Positions 19,484 through 28,381 of a stretch of DNA of 64,000 bases are shown piece by piece (positions within the stretch are counted from its first letter, which is position 1; every line of letters starts with the position of its first letter). Under the pieces are notes generated by a model that saw only the letters and a list, made by a program, of their open reading frames with translations, searched no databases and was not told where the DNA came from. Both the position numbers and the translations under genes were made by a program. The stretch comes from Mariniflexile sp044335535. Its GTDB lineage: Bacteria > Bacteroidota > Bacteroidia > Flavobacteriales > Flavobacteriaceae. Where the stretch lies: positions 372,001 through 436,000 of the forward strand of contig NZ_JBIQVZ010000002.1 in the NCBI RefSeq assembly GCF_044335535.1, given 5' to 3'.

Positions 19484-22400
19484 ATGTTAAAAAATAGATA
19501 CAATAATAATGCTGCTTCTATAAAGGAAGCAATTATCAATGATAGGCTAGTGATATTTGCAGGAGCTGGTGTTTCAAAAGATTCTGGTATTCCTTTATGG
19601 CATGAATTAGAAAAAGGGATAAAAAATCGCTTAAATGAATACACAAGTGAAACAGACGCTTTAAAAATAGCTCAAATGCTATATAATGAAAAGGGAGAAA
19701 AAGAATATAATGATATTTTAAAAGAGCTTCTTTTCAAAAATACCACCCGTCATAATTTACTGCATGAAATATTATTAGATATAAACCCTCAACATATTAT
19801 AACCACTAATTATGACCATTATTTTGAGAATGTAATAAAAGATGAGGGATTACCTTTTTCAATTGTATCAAAAGATGAAGATTTACCTTATGCTAAACAT
19901 AAAAAATTACTAATAAAATATCATGGGGATTTTGAAAATCATAATATAGTCTTAAAAGAAAATGATTACTTAGAGTTTTCACAAAATAACACCTTAAAAG
20001 AAGTATTTGTAAAGTCATTATTTAGTAATAAAACAATTCTCTTCGTTGGTTATAGCGTTTCAGACCCAAATTTAAAATTATTGATTAGAGATATTCAGCA
20101 TATACTAAAAAAACATTATCAAAGAGCATATTTAATAACAGCAAAAAATGAAGTGTCAGATTCAGAAGTTAAGTATTTTGAAAATTTAGGCATTAATATT
20201 GTTTTTCAAGATTCAGAATCAATAATAAAAGATGAAACTATAGAAAAAAGATTATCTGATATTGGATTCAATATTTATAATCAATTAAAATACATTAAAG
20301 ATTTCAAACTGTACGAATACAGAAGTTTTTTAGATAACGATTCATCTAAAATTAAAACAATTAATGAGTTATATAATTCTTTATCAAGATTTCATTACAT
20401 AAGAGTTCTACCCCAAAATACTTTGGCTAGGTTGTTTCCAATTTGTAAGAATTCAAAACAAGAGGCTGTTCATTTAATTAATGGGGCTACACTAAAATGT
20501 TTTAATGATGAACTTTATAATCTAATAGCAGATTTCAAGGGTAAAGATGATGAGAATTATTCTAAAGATGAAAAGGAAAAATTAAATTATTCCCTGTCTA
20601 GGATAGTCTTCTCTGGTGTTTACAGTATAGGCAAACCAGGCAAAATCGACTCTTTTGGAAATTACTCAGTAAAAGATGAAATAGATATAACTACTAAAAT
20701 TACTGTTGACCCAAATTGTGAATGTATCGATTGTTTAATTGACAAATATGATTATTCAAATGCTATAAAAAAGATTTTCAAATATGACATCAATGATAAC
20801 TCCGAATTGTGGGAAGATTTAGTCTATGCATATAATTTATTTAGAGTTTGTGATTTTTATACTTGCTATTTTGCTTTAAATAAAATAATTACAAAATCTA
20901 ATAGATTAAATAGATTAGAAGTGAGTTTTTTGGCAAAATATAATCTTAAAAGATTAAAATGGGCAATCCGTAATGATTTTTACAATGATAAAATTAATTG
21001 GGATGACATTCAGAAAGTTAATGAAGAAATTGACAAAATAGACCTTGATGATGAGTTAGATAAAGTTAAATATTTTGTTGATGAAGACGTATATTTATTA
21101 TTAAAAGAAATAAGAGACGGTATATATATACAAAGACTGTGCAACGAAATAGATGAGATATTTGTAAAAGTACCTAAGACCGTCGAAAACATAAAAAATG
21201 GAGGCTCCGAAAGCAGTAATGTGTTTAACAACTTATATCGAACAGTTAAAAAATTAAAAAGCTTTTTACAAGACAACTTCATTATAGGTAACGGCTTCTC
21301 CCCTGTCGAAGTAACCCTTAACAAATCCATTAATACTTTCATTTTAGGATACTATTTAAAAAGTTTTGCTGATAAGCAATATAATAAGTTATTTGGTTTA
21401 TCTCATATAGGTGAATTCGATACATTTCTTTTCAAATTAATTATAGAAGATTCTAAACCAAAAGAACTATTAAAATTTTTAAAGAAAAATGAAATAAATA
21501 ATATAAAAATTGCTAAAGGTAGTATTGGAAGAATAATTCTATGGATTAATAATTTTCTAAAGTCAAGCTACAAGATACCTATGCATTTTAGTAATGAAGC
21601 TAAAAAAAATACTTCTTTTATAAATGTTGTTGAAGGGAATGAATTATTTGAAAATGATTTAATAAGAATTTTCAATAGTATATGCCTCGTTGTTGCTTAC
21701 TTTGATTTTTCAAAAGAACAGTTTAAAACAATCTATAAAAATATCAATCATTATATTGATTTCATGCCATTTAATATTCAAGATTATTATGGTTTAGAAA
21801 AAATAATCATTAATAGGCATGATGATTTGGATAGTGAAGAATTAGAAGAAAGCTTAAGAATATTTAATAAAAAAAACTATATAAATAATTCTTATAATTT
21901 AATATTAGAAGCCCTAATAAAAAAGAATAGAGCTTTTAAAAATACTGGTATAAACTTAAATAAATATGAAATTGAAAGCCATAGTTATAGATTTACTATT
22001 ATATATAAAACTCTTCCAATTGAAATGAAATCTAAATTCAAAAGTTTATTAACAGCAAAACTTGATGAAGAAAAAGACACCCAAATCTTTTATCTTTCAA
22101 TCAGAGAAAAAATACTAAACACAAAAAAAATAAAGGAACAGTATAAAAAAATCATTTTAAGGAAACTAAAATTAGAATTCGATGATTCAACTCCAAATGT
22201 AAAATGGATTCTGTTTCCTATTTTACAATTTTATGATTTAGCATATAAAGGCATTATTCAAACTAATGATATTAATGTAAGTGAAATAACAGAACCTAAA
22301 TTCAAATTTTTACATAATCCCGAAAAATTCAAAAAAGATGAATTTGATGTAAATTGGCTTTTTGAATTTAATTGGGAATCATTCTGTAAAAGATTTTCCA

Positions 22401-22507
22401 AAATTAACTATATAATAAACTCACTTGAAAACGAGTTATTAAAAAAACACGATGAAAAACTAAGTGAAATATATTTCAATATTAGAAGTTTTGGCTCAAA
22501 AAATTAA
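19484..22507 (+). CDS. SIR2-domain protein, probable NAD-depleting defence effector
   Basis: 1007 residues. The N-terminal ~260 residues form a SIR2-like domain: VIFAGAGVSKDSGIP (about 23-37), TTNYD (107-111), KYHGD (145-149) and VGYSVSDPN (188-196). The family's usual Asn and His catalytic positions are therefore present, as in NADase effectors such as ThsA and DSR proteins. Residues ~260-1007 are helical and unfamiliar, with a CxCxxC cluster at 412-417. The length and N-terminal effector plus long C-terminal sensor layout resemble DSR-type antiphage proteins. It is the second gene of an operon with a small membrane protein and is much more AT-rich than the core genes. NAD cleavage and phage sensing are inferred. 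Confidence 0.85.
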   Translation: MLKNRYNNNAASIKEAIINDRLVIFAGAGVSKDSGIPLWHELEKGIKNRLNEYTSETDALKIAQMLYNEKGEKEYNDILKELLFKNTTRHNLLHEILLDINPQHIITTNYDHYFENVIKDEGLPFSIVSKDEDLPYAKHKKLLIKYHGDFENHNIVLKENDYLEFSQNNTLKEVFVKSLFSNKTILFVGYSVSDPNLKLLIRDIQHILKKHYQRAYLITAKNEVSDSEVKYFENLGINIVFQDSESIIKDETIEKRLSDIGFNIYNQLKYIKDFKLYEYRSFLDNDSSKIKTINELYNSLSRFHYIRVLPQNTLARLFPICKNSKQEAVHLINGATLKCFNDELYNLIADFKGKDDENYSKDEKEKLNYSLSRIVFSGVYSIGKPGKIDSFGNYSVKDEIDITTKITVDPNCECIDCLIDKYDYSNAIKKIFKYDINDNSELWEDLVYAYNLFRVCDFYTCYFALNKIITKSNRLNRLEVSFLAKYNLKRLKWAIRNDFYNDKINWDDIQKVNEEIDKIDLDDELDKVKYFVDEDVYLLLKEIRDGIYIQRLCNEIDEIFVKVPKTVENIKNGGSESSNVFNNLYRTVKKLKSFLQDNFIIGNGFSPVEVTLNKSINTFILGYYLKSFADKQYNKLFGLSHIGEFDTFLFKLIIEDSKPKELLKFLKKNEINNIKIAKGSIGRIILWINNFLKSSYKIPMHFSNEAKKNTSFINVVEGNELFENDLIRIFNSICLVVAYFDFSKEQFKTIYKNINHYIDFMPFNIQDYYGLEKIIINRHDDLDSEELEESLRIFNKKNYINNSYNLILEALIKKNRAFKNTGINLNKYEIESHSYRFTIIYKTLPIEMKSKFKSLLTAKLDEEKDTQIFYLSIREKILNTKKIKEQYKKIILRKLKLEFDDSTPNVKWILFPILQFYDLAYKGIIQTNDINVSEITEPKFKFLHNPEKFKKDEFDVNWLFEFNWESFCKRFSKINYIINSLENELLKKHDEKLSEIYFNIRSFGSKN

Positions 22508-22537
22508 CTTTATACTTTAATAATGCTTTTTTTATTC

Positions 22538-23932
22538 TTAAAAATTCAACTTAAAACTTTCTATTTGTCCAGATTTTTTAGAATAATATGCTTGAAAAAA
22601 ATCAAACCTTTTTCTGTTGTTCTCTTTACATTTATTTTCTATAATTTTTATTATTTCAAATTTTGATGAATTTGAAGTTTTAATTCCAAATGTTATAGAT
22701 TCCAAATCATTAAAGTCATATCTCAGCTTTCTATTTGAAGCATTGGTATAATCAATAAAATCTCCATGAATTATCAATCTATATTCATTTTCATATTCCC
22801 ATTCTTTAAGTTTAATTTTTAGGCTATTATTATAGTTTTTCCAATAGGTTTCCCTCCATTTCTCTTCTTCTTCGAGTGAATTTAAATGAGAACCACATTC
22901 ACTTAAAATTCTATTAGAATTATGATACCACAATCTATTTAATTCAAATTTTCTTAACCTTCCCAAAGACCTAAAAAAATCTATTTCGACATGCTTATTA
23001 TGATATTCTATTTTTCTAAACCTGTGAGGTCTCATACCTATTATTGGACTTGAGCTATATCCATATTCCGTTTGCAAATTTAAATTTAAATCATCCCCTT
23101 CCCTCATTGTCTTATATTTTAAACAGACTCCCTTATGATTGTCTCCATAGTGACCCCAAATTGCAGAGTTTTTGTTATCTCCAAGAAATGATGCAGAATA
23201 CCAAGGAGGATAAATTTCGTTTTCCAGTTTTGTGATGAATTTATTTGGAAATTCTGATATTAAAAAGAAAATATTAGGTTTAATTCCTTTATTAGAAAAT
23301 TCGTATTGTGAGTGTAAATTGTTTGATTGAAAATTTTGATTGATAAAACTAAAAAGGTATTCCGAAATATTTTCTTTGCTCTCATTTTCCAACTTATTTA
23401 TTATTTCAGGCAAAACATTATTTTTATGAATATCATCTATATTTTGATGAAATAACAGTTTGTTTGTCAATCCATTATTGTAATATACTTCTGCAATACA
23501 ATTTAAAATAAGTGGATGGGAAATTTGAAGGTAAGATAAAAGCTCAGAACGCCTTATATGTGCTTGTCTTTTAGAAAAACCAATAGGTAATTCATTTATA
23601 AATTGAATTTTAAATACTTTATCTATTATTTCATCTGTAATCAACTTTTTTTGATTTGATGGAAAGTTTAATAATTCATAAGAAACTTGGATATCAATCT
23701 CCGTAATTATTTTATCTTCACTCAAAAGTATGGTTAGCCCATAAACTCGTTCTAAGCTCTTAGTATAATTTTTTATAAAATTTTCCCATACAATCTCATC
23801 GCCTGTCCAATACACGTCCCTTAAACCTTCCATTGGGTCATTTAATTCGTCGGATGAAGCAAAATAAATCTCTTGATTTTCTAGTTCTTGGTATTTACCC
23901 AACAATTTATCTATTGTTCTAAATCGATACAT
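22538..23932 (-). CDS. DUF2971-family protein
   Basis: 464 residues. The start MYRFRTIDKLL, then EIYFASSDELNDPMEGLRDVY, the central SAIWGHYGDNHKGVCLKY and the late KEWEYENEYRLI are the usual DUF2971 landmarks. The biochemical activity of this family is not established to my knowledge. It is transcribed after the 338-residue metallopeptidase gene with a 12-base gap and converges with the SIR2 gene (30 bases between stops). It is unusually long for the family (often ~250-350 aa), with extra helical sequence in the middle. It is likely a partner of the metallopeptidase in a two-gene cargo module. Confidence 0.78.
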   Translation of the reverse strand: MYRFRTIDKLLGKYQELENQEIYFASSDELNDPMEGLRDVYWTGDEIVWENFIKNYTKSLERVYGLTILLSEDKIITEIDIQVSYELLNFPSNQKKLITDEIIDKVFKIQFINELPIGFSKRQAHIRRSELLSYLQISHPLILNCIAEVYYNNGLTNKLLFHQNIDDIHKNNVLPEIINKLENESKENISEYLFSFINQNFQSNNLHSQYEFSNKGIKPNIFFLISEFPNKFITKLENEIYPPWYSASFLGDNKNSAIWGHYGDNHKGVCLKYKTMREGDDLNLNLQTEYGYSSSPIIGMRPHRFRKIEYHNKHVEIDFFRSLGRLRKFELNRLWYHNSNRILSECGSHLNSLEEEEKWRETYWKNYNNSLKIKLKEWEYENEYRLIIHGDFIDYTNASNRKLRYDFNDLESITFGIKTSNSSKFEIIKIIENKCKENNRKRFDFFQAYYSKKSGQIESFKLNF

Positions 23933-23944
23933 AAAATTTTTAAT

Positions 23945-24961
23945 CTAAATATCTCCTCTCAAAGTAACATGCTCATTCCACTTGTTTACAGATAATGAAG
24001 CATCCTTTTTTCTCAATTCTTCAAACTTATGAACATAGTCAATGACGCCTGCAGTATTATCTCTTAAATTAATGATAAATTGAGATATTTTATCTCTATT
24101 AAAACATATAGTTTCAACTTGACTTGATAATGCTAATGAACGATAAATAATTTCTTTATGGTCTACAGTAAACCCTTTATCTTCTTTTTCTAAGCTTTCA
24201 TTACAATATTGCACAACTGTCAAAACAATAACAAACAATCTAATTACTGGATGTGGATGTGTGTTTTCCTCAAAATAAATTTCATAATCAAAGCTATTAA
24301 AGGATGTTAAATAAAGCATAATTGGAATGCACATTAGCACAAGCATACCTTCCATTATTGGCTTATTTAATCTATTATCAAATATTTTTTCAACATATTG
24401 CAATAGGTGTGTTCCTAAACATAAAGCACTAAACTCATCTGCATCTAATTCAAGTACATGTTTTCTTTCTAAATACCCATCTGGTCTAGGGATTTCCTCC
24501 AAATTCAATTCTAAAAAAGTTGAATTTTGAATTAAATGAGCCATTTCATGATAAAAAGTATAATGTAAAGCCGTTTGATACATGAGATTATTTATGGATG
24601 TATCGATATTAGGTTCTATGATTTGAAACAATCTAATATTTGTATTATTAACAATGCAATGATTAAGTTTAAATGTCTGAATTAACCAAATTATAGTACC
24701 TATATTAATGCTTACGGAATATTTCTGTTTATCTCTGTAATAAGTTGCAAATGCATTAACATTTGTATAATTATTTATATAAATATATGCAGGTACAATC
24801 CCATAATAGGAATGATTCAATAAAGCCTCATTATAAAATTTAAACACCTCTAATATTTCCTCCCTTTGTGGAGAAAACTCACAATCAAAAAAATCACACA
24901 TATTTAGTTCAAGAGCCTTTTGAATCTCTAATATTTTGATTTTATATTCTTCTAGTGTCAT
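23945..24961 (-). CDS. Zinc metallopeptidase-like protein (HExxH...ExxAD)
   Basis: 338 residues with HEMAH at 138-142 and ELDADEFSA at 171-179. These fit a gluzincin with zinc ligands His138, His142 and Glu171 (ExxAD, as in ImmA/IrrE, M48 and Lit-like U49 peptidases). A hydrophobic stretch follows at about 203-221 (MLVLMCIPIMLYLTSF). Later HPHPVIRLF is another metallopeptidase-like feature. There is no signal peptide. It is the first gene of an operon with the DUF2971 gene. Peptidases of this sort cleave repressors or host factors in some mobile-element and phage-exclusion systems. The substrate here is unknown. Confidence 0.72.
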   Translation of the reverse strand: MTLEEYKIKILEIQKALELNMCDFFDCEFSPQREEILEVFKFYNEALLNHSYYGIVPAYIYINNYTNVNAFATYYRDKQKYSVSINIGTIIWLIQTFKLNHCIVNNTNIRLFQIIEPNIDTSINNLMYQTALHYTFYHEMAHLIQNSTFLELNLEEIPRPDGYLERKHVLELDADEFSALCLGTHLLQYVEKIFDNRLNKPIMEGMLVLMCIPIMLYLTSFNSFDYEIYFEENTHPHPVIRLFVIVLTVVQYCNESLEKEDKGFTVDHKEIIYRSLALSSQVETICFNRDKISQFIINLRDNTAGVIDYVHKFEELRKKDASLSVNKWNEHVTLRGDI

Positions 24962-25080
24962 GGAAGCTTCTTAATTAAAAATTTTCATATATCGTTTTGG
25001 CTATTAATATAATTTATTTTAACAAAAAAGGTCTCCATTTGGAAACCTAATATATTTTAAAATTATAATTTTAAATATCA

Positions 25081-25443
25081 TTATTCGTTCACCCTATGAC
25101 TTCCAGTAATATTATAATTTTTATCCATAGAAACAATATCATCATAAACGGTCATTGCACCAAACGAATTCTTAGCCCTATATTTATGATTAACAGTATA
25201 GTAAAGAAATTTATCTTTAGGCTCATTGTCAAATTGGGTATGGCTCATACCTCTATCCTCATAAATTTTTATTTTTTTAGCAACCGTTATAGTATCTAAT
25301 ATTTTAATAGATATTTTTTCATAAGAGCTTGGGTCTTTGAAGTTAGTTTGCACGTAATTTGCAATGCTTTTTTCAACTGGATTTTCTTTAATGCAACTAA
25401 CTAATTCTACTAAAACCAATAGAGATATTAATACTTTTTTCAT
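25081..25443 (-). CDS. Small lipoprotein, translationally coupled
   Basis: 120 residues from ATG 25443. The start MKKVLISLLVLVELVSC gives a lipobox (VELVSC), so it should be a lipoprotein. A longer in-frame start exists upstream but would place the signal sequence internally. The start overlaps the stop of the preceding gene (ATGA), so the two are translationally coupled. The mature part is a polar beta-rich domain (YEKISIKILDTITV, KFLYYTVNHKYRAK). Family not recognised. Its position in the mobile-element cargo is odd for a housekeeping lipoprotein. Confidence 0.62.
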   Translation of the reverse strand: MKKVLISLLVLVELVSCIKENPVEKSIANYVQTNFKDPSSYEKISIKILDTITVAKKIKIYEDRGMSHTQFDNEPKDKFLYYTVNHKYRAKNSFGAMTVYDDIVSMDKNYNITGSHRVNE

Positions 25444-25955
25444 TCTATGCATTTTAAATTTTGTTTGAATTTTTTCCAAAACTTATTTGGAACAGGTAGA
25501 TTTAAATATCCCTCTTTAAGATAAACTCTTGTTTCTTTCACTTCTTTTAATTTTAATTCTTCATAGTCGTTGTCAGTAAGATGTAATACTGCATTTGCTG
25601 TCCAAGTTTCAAGACCAGAATTATTATCATACTCTCCTACAGCGTACTTAATAAAAGAAAGTTCCATAACGCTATTATCATCAAATAGCACTAAAAATTT
25701 CCCGTCTGTTTCAATTACAAAATTATCCCAAGTAGTCAGTTTTATATTTAAAAATCTATTTTTATTTATCTTTGATAAAGAAGCATATAGAGTGCCGTCT
25801 AACTTTGTGCTACCTCCAGCTACAAATAATTCTTTAGTAGTTTTGATAGAAGCGTTAGTAAACTTATCAACTTCATTTTTTTCGTATTTGCAATTTTGAG
25901 CAATACTAAAGTTTGTAATGGTTATAAAGAACAAACCAAATAACATTTTTTTCAT
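25440..25955 (-). CDS. Secreted/periplasmic hypothetical protein
   Basis: 171 residues. The N-terminus MKKMLFGLFFITITNFSIAQ is a cleavable signal peptide ending in the common flavobacterial A-Q site. The mature protein is beta-rich (LYASLSKINKN, FLNIKLTTWDNFVIET, KFLVLFDDNSVMEL) with two Cys residues near the ends (C22 and C169 by count) that could pair in the periplasm. It is the first gene of a coupled pair with the lipoprotein at 25081-25443. Function unknown. Confidence 0.65.
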   Translation of the reverse strand: MKKMLFGLFFITITNFSIAQNCKYEKNEVDKFTNASIKTTKELFVAGGSTKLDGTLYASLSKINKNRFLNIKLTTWDNFVIETDGKFLVLFDDNSVMELSFIKYAVGEYDNNSGLETWTANAVLHLTDNDYEELKLKEVKETRVYLKEGYLNLPVPNKFWKKFKQNLKCIE

Positions 25956-26043
25956 TTCTTTTTATTGTAAGTTTTTTCAAATATAATAAAATTGGACACA
26001 TATATGCATCCAAACAGATTATAAATCTTTTGACTTTTGAAAT

Positions 26044-26274
26044 ATGGATATTTCGGAAGAAGCATTTATTATCAATCTTGGGGTTCGCATAAGACAATTA
26101 CGTGAAAAGAAAAACTTGTCTCAACAAGATTTAGCAAATGATTGCAATATCCCAAAAACACAAATTGGCAGAATTGAAAGAGCAAAAGTAAATACTACGG
26201 TACGAACACTAATTAAAATTGCAAATGCTTTAGAAATTGAACCAAAGGAATTGTTAGATTTTCATTCAAAATAA
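26044..26274 (+). CDS. XRE-family transcriptional regulator
   Basis: 76 residues, essentially a single Cro/C1-type helix-turn-helix: IRQLREKKNLSQQDLANDCN, then IPKTQIGRIERAK and TTVRTLIKIANALEI. It is divergent from the exported-protein pair, and its stop is 12 bases from the stop of the 94-residue gene on the other strand. It probably regulates element or cargo genes, and may repress the divergent promoter in the 88-base spacer between it and 25955. Confidence 0.88.
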   Translation: MDISEEAFIINLGVRIRQLREKKNLSQQDLANDCNIPKTQIGRIERAKVNTTVRTLIKIANALEIEPKELLDFHSK

Positions 26275-26286
26275 TGTCTATTTAAA

Positions 26287-26571
26287 CTACTTAGTTTTCT
26301 CTACTGATTTGTTTATAAAGACAAATTTAGGTCTTTCTTTTTTGCTAATATCTGTTTGAACCTCAACAGCTTTTAGAGTGGGCAAAATAAATTTCCCTAA
26401 ATCGATAATTGTTTTTAATCGTTCTATTGGCTTTAAGCTATCTAAATCGGATTGTAATACATCAATATTGTTTTCTATTAGCGTTTGAAATTTTTGCCTA
26501 ATCTCAGATGTATTTTTATTGGCTGTTCCTTTTTTGCGTCCTCCGAATTTTTGTCCTGTATTGTTTGCCAT
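26287..26571 (-). CDS. Small mobile-element protein with GRKKGT motif
   Basis: 94 residues. GGRKKGTANKNTSEIRQKF at the N-terminus is a basic motif frequent in phage and integrative-element small proteins. It is followed by helices (LIENNIDVLQSDLDSL, IERLKTIIDLGKFIL). It may bind DNA and lies next to the palindrome-rich spacer and the RepA-like gene. No specific function can be given. Confidence 0.6.
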   Translation of the reverse strand: MANNTGQKFGGRKKGTANKNTSEIRQKFQTLIENNIDVLQSDLDSLKPIERLKTIIDLGKFILPTLKAVEVQTDISKKERPKFVFINKSVEKTK

Positions 26572-26639
26572 GATTTTTGAAATTTTATTAATCTATTTTA
26601 AACTACTTTGGTATAATTTTTTCATTGTTTTAACTAATT

Positions 26640-26735
26640 GTTCGTCGGTTTACGGTTTAAACCAGTTTATTAAACCTTATATCAAAGGTTTAACAGTTTA
26701 ATAGCGTATATATACGCTTAAACTAAACCGATAGA
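26640..26735. other. Palindrome cluster, possible replication origin or operator region
   Basis: This spacer has nested dyads: GGTTTAAACC (26654-26663), TTAAACCT/AGGTTTAA (26670-26677 and 26686-26693), and the perfect 16-bp palindrome AGCGTATATATACGCT (26703-26718) framed by AGTTTA...TAAACT. GTTTAA/TTAAAC occurs repeatedly. It lies directly downstream of the RepA-like ATPase gene, which suits an origin or a strong regulatory site. Confidence 0.45.
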
Positions 26736-26736
26736 G

Positions 26737-27927
26737 TTAAAATTGTTTGGCTTGAATATATTCTCCAAGCGTGTAAGGTGCTTTTGGTTTTTCTTGAAGC
26801 AACCAATTATTATTCTTGCAATCAGTAATTAATAGCTTCGCCCTATTATTGCCTATGGTGGCTTTGAGTTGGTTTTTATATGCCAAACCTATCTGTATAA
26901 CCAATTCAGAATAACTAAAGCTTGAACCGTTTGAAAACACCTCAGTTAATAACTGATACTTTTTGAAGTTCTCTAAATCTGAAATATCAAATTTGTTGTT
27001 TTTGGTTTCTGTTCTAACTTCAAAGTTTTCGGCAATAATTGGAATACCGTGTTCATTTATTTCAAAAGCAAAAACCTCTGGCTCTATATCCCTGCATTGT
27101 AAAGGCGTTACTACTGAAATATCGTTATCGCTTTCAGCTTTTGCAACCTCTAAGACAGTTTCAGCTTTATTTATTAACTCAGTACCAATGTGACCACGTG
27201 CGTTAGTGTCACTCTTGTTTTGATGCAGTACCGTAACAATATGAATATTGCATTGCTCAGTCCATTTTAATAGCTTACTGGCTATGTTCGTGGCTTGCTC
27301 TTCATCATTTATTGAGGTTACTAAATCTTTGATACCGTCAATTACCACGAACCCGATCTTATCATTACTGTAAATTTCGTTTTCGATAAACTCCAGTCGT
27401 TCGGACGGCGTTAAGCTTCTTAAATAATAAACGTGTAAGTTCTTTGGTTCTGGCTGTTTGATTTGGGTACATATCCTTTTAACAGCTTTCTGGACATGAT
27501 ATTTCCCTTGTTCCGTATCAAAGTATAATACCTCGTTTTTATCATCCTTTAAACAACCTCTAAATCGCTCTAAAATATAATCTTTACTCAATGCTGCCGA
27601 TACAGCTATATTAATATAAAACGATTTGCGGCTTTTTGCTTTGCCTATGACAAGGCTAAAGTTTCCAAGCGTTCCTAATATTGCGTAACCGTCCGTTTTT
27701 GTATATGCTAAGCTGTAAGCTATCTGGGGCGGTGGTATTACTTCCAGTACATCAATTTTATATTTAATGCGTTTCTGGTCGTGTTTAGTTTGTGGAGACA
27801 AATTCTCGTTTTGAAGTAGGATGTAATTAGAATTAAAAGGCTCTTTTTTTAAGAAGTCCTTATCGTTCGTCAAAATTTCCGTATTTTGCTTTTGTCTTTT
27901 ATTCTGGCTGTTATCGTGGTTTTCCAT
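26737..27927 (-). CDS. RepA-like replicative ATPase of the integrative element
   Basis: 396 residues from ATG 27927, the start chosen because it follows the stop of the HTH gene by four bases; a longer start would overlap that gene. It has a RecA/DnaB-type ATPase core: a Walker A variant VIGKAKSRKSF, Walker B-like IGFVVIDGIKDLV, and a sensor-like HIVTVLHQNK. This matches the AAA/RepA proteins that accompany tyrosine integrases in Bacteroidota elements. It probably supports replication or maintenance of the excised form. The C-terminal ~80 residues look like a winged-helix DNA-binding part (YSELVIQIGLAYKNQLKATIG). Confidence 0.82.
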   Translation of the reverse strand: MENHDNSQNKRQKQNTEILTNDKDFLKKEPFNSNYILLQNENLSPQTKHDQKRIKYKIDVLEVIPPPQIAYSLAYTKTDGYAILGTLGNFSLVIGKAKSRKSFYINIAVSAALSKDYILERFRGCLKDDKNEVLYFDTEQGKYHVQKAVKRICTQIKQPEPKNLHVYYLRSLTPSERLEFIENEIYSNDKIGFVVIDGIKDLVTSINDEEQATNIASKLLKWTEQCNIHIVTVLHQNKSDTNARGHIGTELINKAETVLEVAKAESDNDISVVTPLQCRDIEPEVFAFEINEHGIPIIAENFEVRTETKNNKFDISDLENFKKYQLLTEVFSNGSSFSYSELVIQIGLAYKNQLKATIGNNRAKLLITDCKNNNWLLQEKPKAPYTLGEYIQAKQF

Positions 27928-27931
27928 TATT

Positions 27932-28279
27932 TCAACCTTTTTTTGTTTTAGACAAATATGCCTCTGCTTCCTGCTCAATTTCAGCGTTTGACTTTTTACG
28001 CCCCTCTTTTAGGTACTCCATAAGTTCGGTGCTAGAAAAGTACAGGCGTTTACTTCTTTTCATTACGGGCAATTCACCTTTGCTTACCTTACTGTAAATG
28101 GTAGGTGTTGTAAGATTAAGAAATTGTGCAGCTTCCTGAACAGTTAAGAGCTTTTCAGGCTGTTCGGTGGTGGGTTTACTTTCCTGCTTTTCAGTTAACA
28201 AGCGTTTGAGTTCACTAACTTCTTTTGTTAGCATTGTTACCGCTTTGGGTAACTGGTCGAATGTTAAATTTTGTTCCAT
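27932..28279 (-). CDS. Excisionase-like HTH protein
   Basis: 115 residues. An N-terminal helical segment is followed by a MerR/excisionase-type HTH_17 domain: LLTVQEAAQFLNLTTPTIYS, KVSKGELPVMKRSKRLYF, SSTELMEYLKEG. The C-terminal tail is highly charged. It is the first gene before the RepA-like ATPase (four-base gap), so the two are expressed together. It probably acts as a DNA-bending or regulatory factor for excision or replication. Confidence 0.85.
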   Translation of the reverse strand: MEQNLTFDQLPKAVTMLTKEVSELKRLLTEKQESKPTTEQPEKLLTVQEAAQFLNLTTPTIYSKVSKGELPVMKRSKRLYFSSTELMEYLKEGRKKSNAEIEQEAEAYLSKTKKG

Positions 28280-28317
28280 TACAAAAGATTTTTAATATTT
28301 CTTTTGCAATGTTCGGT

Positions 28318-28352
28318 GTGGTATTTACGGGTAAAAAGGTGGTATTTACGGG
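28318..28352. repeat. 14-bp direct repeat with 21-bp period upstream of the HTH-rep operon
   Basis: GTGGTATTTACGGG occurs at 28318-28331 and 28339-28352, two helical turns apart. It sits just upstream of the excisionase-like/RepA operon (start 28279). Candidate operator or iteron-type site. Confidence 0.55.
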
Positions 28353-28381
28353 GGTCTCTGTTTCTTTATTGTTGGTTGTTT

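Noticed and set aside
25906..26097. Minus-strand 63-residue frame overlapping the XRE gene start
   Set aside because: It overlaps both the XRE regulator and the exported-protein start and has no motif.
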